The notes: a model not told the origin generated them from the sequence alone. Shown: positions 1 to 11,318, numbered from the stretch's first letter. The stretch is 64,000 bases of DNA from Micropterix aruncella (GCA_944548615.1 OX155980.1:60828965-60892964), one strand, 5' to 3'. Made by a program: numbers and translations.

Positions 1-35
1 CGTCACATAAGGCTTTTTATTAAAAAAAATAAATA

Positions 36-627
36 ATACGTGTGGCACTCGGGGACTGCCACGGTAAAGCTATTGCATAGCATTTTTAACAACTTATGCA
101 ATTATAATTATTTCTTTATTTTATTTTTTCTGATATCAGGTAAATGCGCTCTATCGGAAAACGTTGAAATTATTCCGAATCATTTGCGGCTGCGGTGGCA
201 AATGATTCGGAATAATTTAAACGTCTTTCGATAGAGCGCCGCGCACGAATTTTTTATTCAATAAAGCAAAAAAAACGAATTATTCGAAAAAATTCGTAGA
301 TAAAAAGATAGATAATTAAATTATCTTTAAAATGGTGCAGGTTTCATAATAATACGCCAGATAGTATTTGCGTAGTAGTCGTTTTTGTGTTCGGTTAGAC
401 CTAATTTCACAAATTAATTACACTATGTAATATAAACAAAATCTAAAATATTCAAAGCTAAGAATATTAGGAAAATGTTCTTGTTTAACATATATTTTTT
501 TCGAATCGTAAGCAGTACTCGTTTAGACGTAATTATCAGTTTAAAATCATTAATTTTCGTTAAGAAATTTCTTCATTCGGTCGCCGCGCTGGCCTAGGCC
601 CGCGATAAAAGCTATGCAATAGCTTAA
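36..627 (+). repeat. Family E repeat, copy 1
   Basis: About 0.59 kb, running from tacgtgtggcactcgggg to gctatgcaatagctta. The motif aagctattgcatagc lies near the left end and, inverted, at the right end. An internal hairpin at about 149-241 pairs gcgctctatcgg with its complement over roughly 40-nt imperfect arms, including attattccgaatcatttg. Copies at 4179-4762 and 11631-12312 are in the opposite orientation. No long ORF is conserved, so it looks non-autonomous. All three copies are flanked by TA at both ends. The class is not recognised. Confidence 0.75.
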
Positions 628-957
628 TAAAAAATAACTCAGTTTGTTAATGCTTTTGAATGCTTTACTGAATAGTGTCAAAACAGCCCCCAGCACCACC
701 ACGTTCAAGTCCAGGCTCAAAGACCACCTAAACCTAAAACAATAACATTACCGACCCTCCTCCCCAGCCCCCAAGCCTTCATAAATCCTTCGTCTTCCTT
801 CGTCTCTATTATTTCGTCTGCGTATTAATTTAATTTTTAAAATATGTTTTCCTTTGATACTGTATGTTTTATTCAGTTTTCAGTTTTTTTATCATTTTAA
901 TTTTGTTTTTATCATTTTAATTTTAATTTAATTATTGTATCATTTTAATTTTAATTT
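628..957 (+). mobile_element. LINE 3' end remnant (C-terminal RT peptide)
   Basis: At 656-744 one frame reads NALLNSVKTAPSTTTFKSRL and ends at a stop after KDHLNLKQ. This is the usual C-terminus of non-LTR retrotransposon ORF2 (LPxxVRxAPSxxTFKxxLKxHL). The AT-rich stretch to 957 is probably its 3' UTR. Everything upstream of the last 30 codons is missing. Confidence 0.6.
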
Positions 958-1342
958 TGTCAGGTCCATTCTGCTCGTTTATGGAATCAGCTCCCTCACA
1001 CTATCAGGCATGCACCTTCGTTGCATACTTTCAAAAGAAACATTTATTTTTACACAGCCACTAACCAAATATCTCAACTTGTCCTCTCGTTTATCCTTCC
1101 CTGGTCAACCTTAGCATAAGTTACTGACATATATTTGTATAAGCTTATTTTAAATTTAACTTTATTACTTCTTTGTGTATTGTACTGTGAAAATTAGGAA
1201 TTATTTTATCAAATGGTTGACTGTAAGATATCGCTATAGCGATAAGTCCGCCATTTGTGCATACATTGTCTTTTTTTATAAAACCAGTGTAATATTCAAG
1301 TTATGTTTTTATAGCACAACAAAGTTATTATATTCTATTTAT
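958..1342 (+). mobile_element. Second LINE C-terminal remnant
   Basis: From about 961 the frame reads QVHSARLWNQLPHTIRHAPS then LHTFKRNIYFYTATNQI. The A-R-L-W-N-x-L-P and TFKRxI pattern is the C-terminus of a LINE ORF2 different from its neighbour. 1100-1342 is AT-rich with no coding signal. Together with 628-957 and 1343-4037 it shows several LINE insertions between the two inverted family E copies. Confidence 0.55.
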
Positions 1343-1350
1343 TATATTCT

Positions 1351-3123
1351 ATGCGCATAGATCCCGGGGTATCGGATCATGCATTTCATGTTATTGAGAT
1401 TGATGATGTTTTTAAGCGTACTCAAAATTATGTATTCAAAACAAGGAGGAACTTTGCTAAAAGTAATCACACCGTGTTTAGAAAATGGGTTGAATCGTTA
1501 AACTGGGACTATCTTCAGACAATAGATGACAATAATATGGCCTATACGTGGTTTCACAATCGGATAAATGACTACTTTTCGAAATCATTTCCAATAAGAA
1601 GGAAAAAAGTTTATCTCCAACCTACCAACAAGCAATGGATTACTCTAGTTCTTGTATATCGCTGTAGGTTGAAGAGAAACACATTGAAAAACAAATTTTT
1701 CAAATATGACCCTTTATATCAAAAACTCTTCAATAAAATTTATTCGAGGTTAAGAAACGATATTCGCGGAGCCAAAAGAAAATTCTATTCTCAAAAAATG
1801 TTTTCCTCACGAAATAAAGTAAAAACAGCATGGTCCATTATAAACGATGAAACCGGAAAATTGAGAAAAGGATTTAGCGCATCATTGTCCATCGAAGTAA
1901 ATAAAAAACTCGAAACAAATGCTCTGGTTTTGAGCAACGTATTCAATAACTTCTTTATCAATAAACCTTTAAGTCTGGCATCTTCAATTCAGACCCCAAT
2001 TACAACAGCATATGAAAAGTTGAAATTAATGAAAAAAAAATATAATTCGATATTCCTGAAACCCACATCTGAGATGGAAATAGCCAAATTTATAAAATTG
2101 AAAAATAAAAAATCCACTGGGATAGACAATTTTCCAGTTGATATACTAAAGAAATCCAGTGATATTTTATCTAAACCCCTCAGTATATTATTTAATATGT
2201 CGTTAAGTAATGGTGTCTTCCTTGAATGCTATAAAACGGCAAAAATAGTACCGGTCTTTAAAAAAGGTGATATACATAATATCGAAAACTATCGACCCAT
2301 CTTTTTATTGACCGTATTCTCTAAGGTTCTAGAAAAAATATTAGAAGTCAGGATACGTGAGTTTTTCAAGAATAATAATATTTTGAGCAACACACAATTT
2401 GGTTTTATGAAAAAGAAATCGACCCAACAGGCAATGTTGAAGTGTTGCAATCAAATACATACATGTCTAAATATGAAAAGGTATTCGGCTGCCATTTTTT
2501 GTGACCTCAGTCGAGCCTTTGATTGCGTCCAAACCGATTTTCTACTTGCAAAATTAGACTATTATGGCATCCGAGGTGCGGCAAATAACCTATTCAAGAC
2601 TTATCTGCAAAACAGAATGCAAAAAGTGGAAATAGCAAATATTGGCAGAGATCTAATCGAGTCCGTAGCAACTTTCAAAATACTTACTGTCAATATTGGA
2701 GTACCCCAAGGCTCAATTCTTGGACCGTTGCTTTTCATTATTTACATAAATGACCTGAGTCCAAATCTATCTAAATGTGAAGTCACCCAATTTGCAGACG
2801 ATACTAGCGCTGTAGTTGAAGCTGACAACATAAAAACGCTCACTGCCAATATCAATACATCTCTTGGTGAACTTGATGATTGGTTTAATGCGAACAAGAT
2901 GTCTCTCAATATTGGAGTACCCCAAGGGTCAATTCTTGGACCGTTGCTTTTCATTATTTACATAAATGACCTGAGTCCAAATCTATCTAAATGTGAAGTC
3001 ACCCAATTTGCAGACGATACTAGCGCTGTAGTTGAAGCTGACAACATAAAAACGCTTATGCCAATATCAATACATCTCTTGGTGAACTTGATGATTGGTT
3101 TAATGCGAACAAGATGTCTCTAA
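1351..3123 (+). pseudogene. LINE ORF2 reverse transcriptase, 5' truncated, internally duplicated
   Basis: 590 codons. It begins with the last endonuclease motif (SDH, residues 8-10), then the RT: KKSTGIDNFPVDILK, the finger motif PVFKKGDIHNIENYRPI, FCDLSRAFDC (catalytic Asp box A), GVPQGSILGPLLF, and FADD at about residue 485 (boxes B/C). 216 bp from GVPQGS through FADD to NKMS is repeated in tandem, giving two FADD boxes 72 residues apart. The second copy has lost one base at about 3056 (aaaacgctcactgcc against aaaacgcttatgcc), so the last 22 residues are out of frame. An apurinic-type endonuclease is expected upstream and is missing. Clade is inferred as CR1/Jockey. Confidence 0.85.
2691..3121 (+). 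repeat. 216-bp tandem duplication of the RT catalytic segment
   Basis: Unit 1 is 2691-2906 and unit 2 is 2907-3121, one base shorter. They are almost identical, with only a few substitutions (for example aaggctc against aagggtc). Each unit spans GVPQGS to the second half of the RT palm and includes FADD. The near identity means the duplication is recent compared with the decay of the rest of the copy. Confidence 0.9.
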
Positions 3124-3828
3124 ATATGTCTAAAACTGTTATTTTAAATTTTAATAGCAAGACATCAACTATAAAAGTTAACTACCCGGTTAAACTTGCG
3201 GAGTCAGTTAAATTCCTCGGACTACATCTGGATGCAAAGATGTCATGGAATCTACATAGGTATAGAGCATGTTAAGTCAAAACTTTCGTCAGCCTGCTAT
3301 GCTCTATTACGCATCAGAAATTGTTTGGAGAGAACTGAAGTAATATCGGCCTATTACGCGCTAGTTGAGTCACACCTGCGCTATGGTATTCTTTTATGGG
3401 GTAATGCAGCGCACATCAACAGTGTATTCACTCTCCAAAAAAGATCCATACGTGCGATAGTAGGTATTGGTCCACGGCAGTCATATCGTGAACACTTCCA
3501 AAAACTAGGGATATTGGCCGTATATGCGATTTTTGCTCAAGAAGCTCTTTGCGAATTCTATTGCAATAGGAGCTCGGCCATATCCCTCGAGGAAGTACAT
3601 CGGCATGACACCAGGAATAAAACCCTGTATCTCCAACCGTTCGTAGCACGTACTGCCAAGTTCCAGGCGACTAGTCGATACTTAGGCCTCAAACTTTTCA
3701 ATAAATTGCCCGAAAGATTAAAAGCAATTAAAAACATCGATATTTTCAAGAGATTCATCCGAGTCTATCTGCTTAAAATCAACATGTATGCTCATAACGA
3801 CTTCTTAAAATATTTTAAAAATACATAG
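3124..3828 (+). pseudogene. LINE ORF2 C-terminal part after frameshifts
   Basis: The ORF continues in a shifted frame with SKTVILNFNSKTS and FLGLHLDAKMSW. After a second frameshift near 3245 it runs to the stop at 3826: HVKSKLSSACYALLRIRNC, SHLRYGILLWGNA, QKRSIRAIVGIGPR, RNKTLYLQPF, KLFNKLPERLKAIKN. These are the standard post-RT blocks of CR1/Jockey-type LINEs. At least two frameshifts separate it from the RT core. Confidence 0.82.
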
Positions 3829-4178
3829 CATCGTATCTACCCATTTAATCTAATACATATTATTTACCGTTAATTGTTTTGTTGTAAACTGTTATCATAT
3901 AGTCTATGTTTTTGTAAATTGTAGTATATCATCTCTTGTCTAAATTGAGTAACTAGTTTAAGATTAATTGCTGTCATTCCTACACAATTGTATGGTTGTA
4001 TTGGAAATAAATACTTTTAATCTTTATCTTTATCTATTCTATATTCTATTTTCCCAACGGAAAACTTGTGATATACACTAGCTGATAGATATTGAAATAA
4101 GCTCGCCTTTTTTCTTAAAAATCAGGAGTTGTATTATTATTATTATTCCTCTGAAATAAACCAATTTTTATTACTTTT

Positions 4179-4762
4179 TAAGCTATTGCATAGCTTTTAT
4201 CGCGGGCCTAGGCCAGCGCGGCGACCGAATGAAGAAATTTCTTAACGAAAATTCATGATTTTAAACTGATAATTACGTCTAAACGAGTACTGCTTACGAT
4301 TCGAAAAAAATATATGTTAAACAACAACATTTTCTTAATATTCTTAGTTTTGAATATTTTAGATTTTGTTTATATTACATAGTGTAATTAATTTGTGAAA
4401 TTAGGTCTAACCGAACACAAAAACGACTACTACGCAAATACTATCTGGCGTATCATTATGAAACCTGCACCATTTTAAAGCTAATTTAATTATCTATCTT
4501 TTTATCTACGATTTTTTTCGAATTATCCGTTCGAATCGAATAAAAAATTCGTGCGCGGCGCTCTATCGGAAGACGTTTAAATTATTCCGAATCATTTGCT
4601 TTCGCAGCCGCAAATGATTCGGAATAATTTCAACGTTTTCCGATAGAGCGCAGTTATCTGATATAAGAAAAAATAAAATAAATAAATAATTATAATTGCA
4701 TAAGTTGTTAAAAATGCTATGCAATAGCTTTCCCGCGGCAGTCCCCGAGTGCCACACGTATT
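4179..4762 (-). repeat. Family E repeat, copy 2 (inverted relative to copy 1)
   Basis: Reverse complement of copy 1 over its whole length, with small differences. The left boundary is aagctattgcatagctttt and the right boundary is gagtgccacacgta. The internal hairpin lies at about 4557-4650. Copies 1 and 2 form inverted arms around the 3.55-kb segment that holds the LINE fragments. Confidence 0.8.
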
Positions 4763-5679
4763 TTATCTACTAAGTAGTAGTTTTTAATACTAAGTACTTT
4801 TAACTTAAAGTAGAAATCTCAAACCATTGAATTTATTTTAGCTCGTTTTAATCAGTATTTATCTGAAGATTATCCCTTTAAGTCCCGTCCAACACGATAG
4901 TGCACATCATTGATCACGTGTGTGTAAAATCCCCGCGACGAGACCCACGCCAAGCTATGGTGCATGAATTGCGCGATGCAATGAAACATACTTTTCGCGC
5001 CGTTACTTTTAGGCACTCTTTCCTTTGCTGTGCAAAAAAAACATGGTTTTGGAAAAAAAAGTTTTGGACCTAAAAGGGATATAAAATTAAACTAGTCACA
5101 TAAAACTTTAGATCTTTGTTTTGTCCGTATAGTGTGTTACTTGTACTTTAGTTGTGCGTGTAACATTTGTAGTTATAACATACAATCCTTACCCCTAGTG
5201 TCTTCTCCTTAACAAACGGTGTGTAGCTCTGTTTTCTGACTTGCACAAGTGACCTTCAATCCACTAAATACGACGATCATTCGTTTGCCCGATGTGATAG
5301 AGTAAATCGCGATGGGCTACCGGTCTATCTCCCGTATAGCGCACGCCGCTGCCCCTACTATGGTCACACTCGACAATAATTGGTTTATAATATTGTTTGT
5401 GTGTGAACAAATGTTCGAAGTCGGTCCTTCGTGGCTGGGGATCTTGATGACGAACTGCCGCCATAGCTTTCAACCGCACTGATTCTAAGTTGCGTTTCGA
5501 AAAATATGACACCAAAGTGGATCGTTGGGGCTTGGCTTGTCTGACGGCTCGCTATAGGATACGGGAATATCTCAGCGTCAAAATCAGAACTCATTTTTTT
5601 TACTGAATTTTACTAAAACACTAATGAAGCTTGAAAACACTAATGATTTTAAGGAAACAATCTGATTTTGCTTTACCGG
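4763..5679. other. No gene recognised
   Basis: Single-copy-looking sequence of mixed composition. Minus-strand open frames at 5264-5594 give peptides with no recognised domain and no codon or splice support. I see no repeat shared with the rest of the window. Confidence 0.4.
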
Positions 5680-5985
5680 CCTAAAACCGACGAAGAGGTA
5701 AATAAAATATTGTGAACGCGCAAGCAAATTTTTTCGAAATGAAGACGGATATATAAATTTTGACCCCCTCCCCCCTCCCGAAACGATTAAGACCATTTCC
5801 AGACTGAAGTCTGTCTGTGTGTGTGTGTGTATTCCCCCACGATAGCGCCCAAACGCTTCATCCGATTGAGCTGAATTTAACGGCGACGAGCGCTTTCAAT
5901 TCGATTTTTCAATTGAATGAGATTACGTCCCTGGCTAATTGGTGGGAAAGTCTTGGGGTGACACAACCGGTTTTTTAAAAGTCTT
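5680..5985 (+). repeat. Family B repeat, copy 1 (internally deleted)
   Basis: Shares attgtgaacgcg, gattaagaccatttccaga, gaagtctg plus a (GT)n tract, cgcccaaacgctt and tccgattgagctgaa with the copy at 30100. It then jumps to the 3' block ggtgggaaagtcttggggtg and gacacaaccgg. The middle 350 bp are absent. Non-coding; class not recognised. Confidence 0.7.
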
Positions 5986-7059
5986 ATAGATAATTAAGCA
6001 ATTTACTGATTTAGAAATCGACACATTAAAAACATCAATCCACTTTAACTCGTTTTTATAGACTTTCATGATACATATTACAGAAAAATATCAAAATTAA
6101 ATTGAATACTGAAAGATTTGTTATTATACTTTTAATTTTGATTATGAGATGTATTGATTTGGTGCTTCCGCATATGTGTGTTCAAAAAAAGTGATAATGA
6201 GTTACTAACTCTTGGGAACAATACAAAAAGAAAGGAAGGTCTGCACCCGTATAAAAGAATTGAGACTGCAAAGACTTTACAACTGACCTCACTCACTCAA
6301 AGATGCCAAGATAAGGTAGTCCGGGACGTGTCGGAACAATCTTCTTTAGAGGCGCGATATTGTCAGCAACTGTTTAGTAGTGAACATATGGTGTGGTTTA
6401 CATCACCCATCAAGTGGCGAGAACGATAGCTGAATGCGATAAATTAACATTTAAAAGGAGCTGTCGGTGAAAATGGCGATAGAAAACATCTTTAACTAAA
6501 CGGAGCGTTCTGTTCGCATGTTCTCTGCTCTTATCCGATCAACCCGAGTGTTTATCTTGACTCCCTTGTTGTCTATTACCTATACTTGAGTCAGCGTAGT
6601 GTTTATCAAACATCTTTAAACCTTACAGCCCCTGATCCACTAGCAAGTAAATCGATAGAGGATACTGGAGAATACCGGTATTTCGTTTATTTTTTAACGC
6701 AGCTCAAGATAGAAATGATTACATAGAGAAAAATAATATTACCAGTCGTAACGATAAATGGAGACGGAAATCGCTATACTAATTGTGTTGCGCTCTAAAA
6801 TCTATATATTATGCCAAGTTTACGTAAGAAAGTCACGTACCGTTTAATTTTCTTTTAGACGTAACTCCATTACACTGGATCTTAACACTGGACTTGGAAA
6901 CATTGTAATTTAAAAAAGCCAGTATTAATTATGGCACTGCAGGGCTAATTGTCTGAGTCGTCATCAGTAGTTCAGATAAGTCTGTTGTGTCGTACGTTAT
7001 TATACATCGAAATGCAACGGATAGTCAATCATATGACCCTTCATACAAATGATAACAAC
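5986..7059. other. No gene recognised
   Basis: Mixed AT-rich sequence. An open frame at 6154-6429 has no recognisable domain. No RNA gene or repeat was identified. Confidence 0.35.
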
Positions 7060-7335
7060 ACGGCTACATATACTATAAATAATTAATAGTAATGATAAGA
7101 ATACGGCTTCTTATAAATAATTAATATTATAAATGATTAATATTATATATAATTAATTTTATAATAAAATAATAATATAAATTATAAATATTATAAATTA
7201 ATAATATTGTAAATTATAATTATTATAATTTAAAGATGTTATAAATAATTAATGTTTTAAATAATTTTTGTTATAAATAATTAATATTATAAATTAATTA
7301 TATTATATATAATTAATATTATAAATAGAAAGACG
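7060..7335. repeat. AT-rich low-complexity tract
   Basis: Degenerate direct copies of attaatattataaat-like words fill this stretch. It separates two blocks of normal complexity and has no coding potential. Confidence 0.8.
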
Positions 7336-7565
7336 CAAGACGACTTATAGCTTTGGCGTCTTGGCAGTTAGACCTCTGCCTATGTAGTGCCTATACCTCG
7401 GCTAGGGATGCTCGAAACGTGGCAAAAAATCGTGGAATGGAAGAATGGAAGCGAATCGTGAATGGAGTACGAGATCCAGCGGCACCGACAGCAGCGTATT
7501 GGCTGCGATGGCGACCCCCTCCCCAATCGCCGGCTACGGAATAAATAATAATAATAATAATAATA
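7336..7565 (+). mobile_element. Possible LINE 3' end with (AAT)n tail
   Basis: One frame reads DARNVAKNRGMEEWKRIVNG and ends at a stop just before aataaataataataataataat. The spacing of a short basic C-terminus, stop and AAT tail is typical of RTE or related LINE ends. The peptide is short, so the call is tentative. Confidence 0.4.
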
Positions 7566-7824
7566 CCTCTGCCAGAAACGCAAATTCGGCGACGACGTTT
7601 CACATGCCCGACAATGGTCTTACACCATTATGGATACGTTGTCATGAAACCGTGTCCTTATCTGGCTTTTATTGGAGTTAGAGGATCGTTATTTAGGGAA
7701 CCCACAAGCTTCTCCATCATTGTTTGCAGTTCATGACAGTACTCATTTGCGTTATCTATTGCAGTATCAATCTCTAAATATTCAAAGTATTATTTTGCAT
7801 TATATCTTAACTAATGTGTAATTA

Positions 7825-8613
7825 TTAGGTCTTTAAATTGAAAACTTCGATTTTTTGTGATATTTAACATTTATTTCGAAGCAAATTAGAAAGTATTGTC
7901 CATCACTAGCTATGACGTTCTCCCATCTTTCTGGCAAGAGACAGATTCCCCGGCAGAAGAAGTCTTAGTCCTTGGTGGCTATCCAGGAATTTAGCCATTT
8001 TTTCAATATCCTCGAAAGACTGGAAACGCTGCTCGGAAAGGCCATGGGCCATTGGCCGGAACAAATAGTAGTCGGATGGCGCAATATCTGGGGAGTACGG
8101 CGGGTGAGGTAGGATGTTCCAGCGAAGCGTCTCCAGGAAGTTCTTGACCTGCATCGCGACGTGTGGTCGAGCATGGTCATGCTGAAAAATTACCTTGTCG
8201 TTCCTTTTAGCGTATTCCGGCCGTTTTATCTTCACAGCATCGCTCAAATTCTTGAGCTGAGCTCGATAGCGATCGCCCGTGACGGTTTCTCCCGGTTTCA
8301 GCAGCTCGTAATAGATGACACCATTTTGGACCCACCAAATGCAGAGCATTACCTTGGATCCGTGGATGTCTCTCTTCGACGTGGCTGTTGAGGTCGATGG
8401 AAGTGATTCACCAGGGTACGAGCGATATTTTTTGCGTTTGGGGTTCTCGTAAAAGATCCACTTTTCGTCGCCAGTGATTATTCAGTGGAGAAAACTAATT
8501 GAAGCCTAATTGATAATAAGCTTTAACCTGAAGTGTTTTGCAATTTGGTAAATGACTAGAAATATAAGTTACGGTATTTCTTAGGAAATCGAAGTTTTCA
8601 ATGCAAGGTAATA
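7825..8613 (-). mobile_element. Internally deleted mariner element
   Basis: Inverted ends share attgaaaacttcgattt: at 7837-7853 on the + strand and, reverse-complemented, near 8587-8603. TA lies next to each outer edge. Between them sits the C-terminal half of a mariner transposase on the minus strand. The whole copy is about 0.79 kb, against about 1.3 kb for a complete mariner; the N-terminal DNA-binding half is missing. Confidence 0.8.
7890..8480 (-). pseudogene. Mariner transposase fragment (catalytic domain)
   Basis: Reading on the minus strand: ITGDEKWIFYENPKRKK (first catalytic Asp), GSKVMLCIWWVQNGVIYYEL, then VIFQHDHARPHVA (second catalytic Asp) and SPDIAPSDYYLF (third Asp, the DD34D mariner signature), then a degraded C-terminus around ARKMGERHS. 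The helix-turn-helix N-terminus is absent and the C-terminus is frameshifted. It cannot encode an active enzyme. Confidence 0.88.
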
Positions 8614-9530
8614 ATATTAATAACCAAATAATTATACATTGTACAATAAATAAACAGCTTATAATATCGTACTCTTTGTTAATATAATTGCACCTTGTAC
8701 AATCATATTTAGAATCGATAGTAGAATTTCGTTCGATAGCGCGTTTATCGGACCTTCCGTTTGAGATCCGCTAACCGGGTCCGCCGCTTTTAAAGCGACA
8801 GATTGGGACCATGCCGATCAACGCAAGGCGACTCGTAGGTTCCTCATTCACGAGATATCGTGATTTAGGAAACTTCCAGTTGCCAAATCATGAGAATGAA
8901 ACCTGAAAATTGAACAGCCAGCAGCATTCTCGTCCTCTCTTGTCTCGCCAGTCAAAAGGTAGAAGGGGTCTTATTATTCGGTGCAGTGTTTTTCTTCTTT
9001 TTTTCCCTTTTTCTTGTTATTTTTCTATTATTTGCTTCCCACGCAATAAACCGATGGTCAGCTTCTCATTGATTTTAGCTTGAGCAGCCTGGTTCTCTCA
9101 CTCACTCTCCGAATCACTAAGGTGCACACATTACAATACATAATTTCAGGCAATTGTACTTATATATAAGAAAATATTATTTAAAAATTAACTACTCAAA
9201 ATTTCAACGCTTCAAAATTTCAAATTTCAACCTGTATTCCGATTCTAGTTTATCCATTGTTACTGACCAGCTCTATTCATATTCAATAATATTATGCATT
9301 AAGTGTTAGTTTTCTTTTGTTTTCAAGCAAACCATACAAACATGGCCGCCAGGCAGTCAGCCAGTCTCGCTTCGTCCAGGCCCTTTATTAGCGGATAATC
9401 AACTAATTACATAACATTATACTAGCCCTTACTACTCTTGTAGCCCTTGTAACTATTATAGATATTGTGGTCCTTTTAAGCCCTTGTTACTACGTCTTCA
9501 ATCAATCAAATATGTATATTGAGGTATAAA

Positions 9531-9533
<3 letters not shown>
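8614..9533. other. No gene recognised
   Basis: No coding frame longer than about 60 codons. Near 9394-9500 short words of the type agcccttgtaac recur. Otherwise I see no structure. Confidence 0.35.

Positions 9534-9587
<54 letters not shown>
9534..9587. repeat. (TA)n microsatellite
   Basis: About 27 TA units directly beside the assembly gap, which probably exists because of this tract. Open frames here encode only alternating Ile-Tyr and are not genes. Confidence 0.95.
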
Positions 9588-9787
9588 NNNNNNNNNNNNN
9601 NNNNNNNNNNNNNNNNNNNNNNNNNNNNNNNNNNNNNNNNNNNNNNNNNNNNNNNNNNNNNNNNNNNNNNNNNNNNNNNNNNNNNNNNNNNNNNNNNNNN
9701 NNNNNNNNNNNNNNNNNNNNNNNNNNNNNNNNNNNNNNNNNNNNNNNNNNNNNNNNNNNNNNNNNNNNNNNNNNNNNNNNNNNNNNN
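9588..9787. other. Assembly gap
   Basis: A run of exactly 200 undetermined bases following a (TA)n tract. The real length and content are unknown. Confidence 0.99.
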
Positions 9788-9904
9788 TTTTAGGAGATTG
9801 TAGAACAGTCAACGTCCGCTAAACCAAATATAGACCTACGAGGATCTTTTGAAAGCAAAAATGCGATGACACTTAGATGACACTTCCCCACGCTAAAATT
9901 ACTA

Positions 9905-10621
9905 CGTTGGAGATGTCATCTGCAATGGGCGAGCCCGACAGCTCAGGATGTTATAACGATATAGATCGTTCTTTCAGCCGTGAGGTGATTACCCAGAGAC
10001 CCAGGGACAACACAGTCCACAGTCTAGCTCCGCCAACATGCCCGAAAGACGCCGTCGAACCTTACCGCGAGGCACTGGAATGTGAACCCATTCCAACCTC
10101 ATGCCCTTACTACCAGATTTAGCCCGATTTCTCCGTCCTCCGGTCTGGTCACGGTTTCGAGGTCGCTGGTGCGGCCTCTACCTGACGTAAGCGGTTATTC
10201 AGTTTGAATATTTTGCTGACCGCGAAGCCTTTTTTGCTCGCATGGTCACTCGGGATCGGGTAGCCGACGGATCGTTTCAAGGGTTGAAGGTCAGGTCGAC
10301 AATTACCCTCCGCTGTCATATGAAACATATGTCTTCAGATCCCTCTGTTTATTCGCCAGCTGGGCATTCAACACCTAGCAAACCGGATGGTGCACCAACT
10401 GCCCAGTTCCGCCCGAGGTATTCCCCCGAATCCGCTATCATCGGATCCCAACCGCCTCCGACTGCAGGATTACAGCCGTGGCAGAAGCTCACAGCGGCGC
10501 CCTGGCAGGGTAAGCCCATCTTCGAGGAGGCTACCATTTAGAAGTTAAACCGTGAGTTGGACAGGCCAGATGATATAGATTTTGGACAACACCACCCAAG
10601 CTGCAAGGAATCATTAGGAAT
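9905..10621 (-). mobile_element. Family A retroposon, copy A1 (older)
   Basis: GC-rich, about 0.72 kb, diverged from A2. The end shared by all copies (gggcgagcccg on the + strand) is at the left, so the sense strand is minus. It is flanked by cgctaaaattacta at 9891-9904 and cgctaaaatgacta at 10622-10635, a 14-bp target duplication with one mismatch. No intact ORF and no poly-A. The class is unassigned. Confidence 0.7.
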
Positions 10622-10635
10622 CGCTAAAATGACTA

Positions 10636-11304
10636 TATTGAGATGTCAACCACAACGGGCGAACCCGTCACCGCAGGACGTTTTAACGATTCTTCGTTCT
10701 ATCGACCGTGCAGTGAGCGTAAAAGACTTTGGACATTACAAATCCGACGTCTAGCTACGCCACAACCCGCAAGAAGCCAACGCCTTTACGGCGAGATAGC
10801 CAGTAGGTATGTTACCTGGCGGGCCGACACTCGCGCCCTTGCTTCCAATTGTGACCAGATTTCTCCGGTCTCTCGATTGGTTCCGAGTTCGAGGTCGCTT
10901 GCGCGGTCCTCTCCCTTACGAAGCGGTGAAACGGTGTGCACCGAATCTATCGCGGACCAAGGCGTCCTTTGCCCGACTCTGAACCGGGATCGGATGGCCA
11001 ATGATCATTTTAAGAGCAGTCGCCGTAAGGTAGGCAACCACCCCCGCTCTATAGGAAACAATACAGTTCCCAGACTCCCCCGACCGTTAGTCGGAGAGCA
11101 CAATCGATTGGCTTGCGCCGCTCGGTGCGCAGACCGTCCAGGAGCGCCAGAGGTTTGATTCCCAGGGGAGACTGGTTGACCCAGTGTCCTACCCAGGTTC
11201 GCACCCATGCGTGGAGGCCATCGGATGGGTGTTGACCCGTGAGTGTGACCGACCCTGAACACATGGGTCATCGTGGCCACCTCATCATGGGCCCGTTAGC
11301 TCCC
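10636..11304 (-). mobile_element. Family A retroposon, copy A2
   Basis: About 0.67 kb and much more GC-rich than its surroundings. It is flanked by a perfect 14-bp duplication, cgctaaaatgacta, at 10622-10635 and 11305-11318. The left end has the conserved acgggcgaacccgtca block and the right end ggtgttgacccgtgagtg. It is closer to A4 than A1 is and is probably the best reference copy. Open frames on both strands are not conserved well enough among copies to call a gene. Confidence 0.78.
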
Positions 11305-11318
11305 CGCTAAAATGACTA

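Larger units (their letters stand above)
1343..4037 (+). mobile_element. 5'-truncated CR1/Jockey-like LINE with 3' UTR
   Basis: The copy starts at the end of the endonuclease (DPGVSDHAFHV, the SDH motif) and runs through the reverse transcriptase to a 3' UTR. That UTR ends in aataaatactttt and short ctttat-type repeats at about 4010-4037. A candidate target duplication, tatattctat, lies just before 1351 and again after 4037. The coding part is broken (see the next two entries), so it is not active. Confidence 0.8.

Noticed and set aside
5264..5594. Overlapping minus-strand frames of 69-83 codons
   Set aside because: No recognised domain, no splice or start support, and both frames are short enough to be chance.
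9498..9812. Minus-strand open frame crossing the assembly gap
   Set aside because: It exists only because undetermined bases cannot contain stops and the rest is TA repeat.
10242..11280. Several 60-170 codon frames on both strands of the family A pair
   Set aside because: GC-rich repeat with open frames on both strands. The frames change between copies and no domain is recognised.
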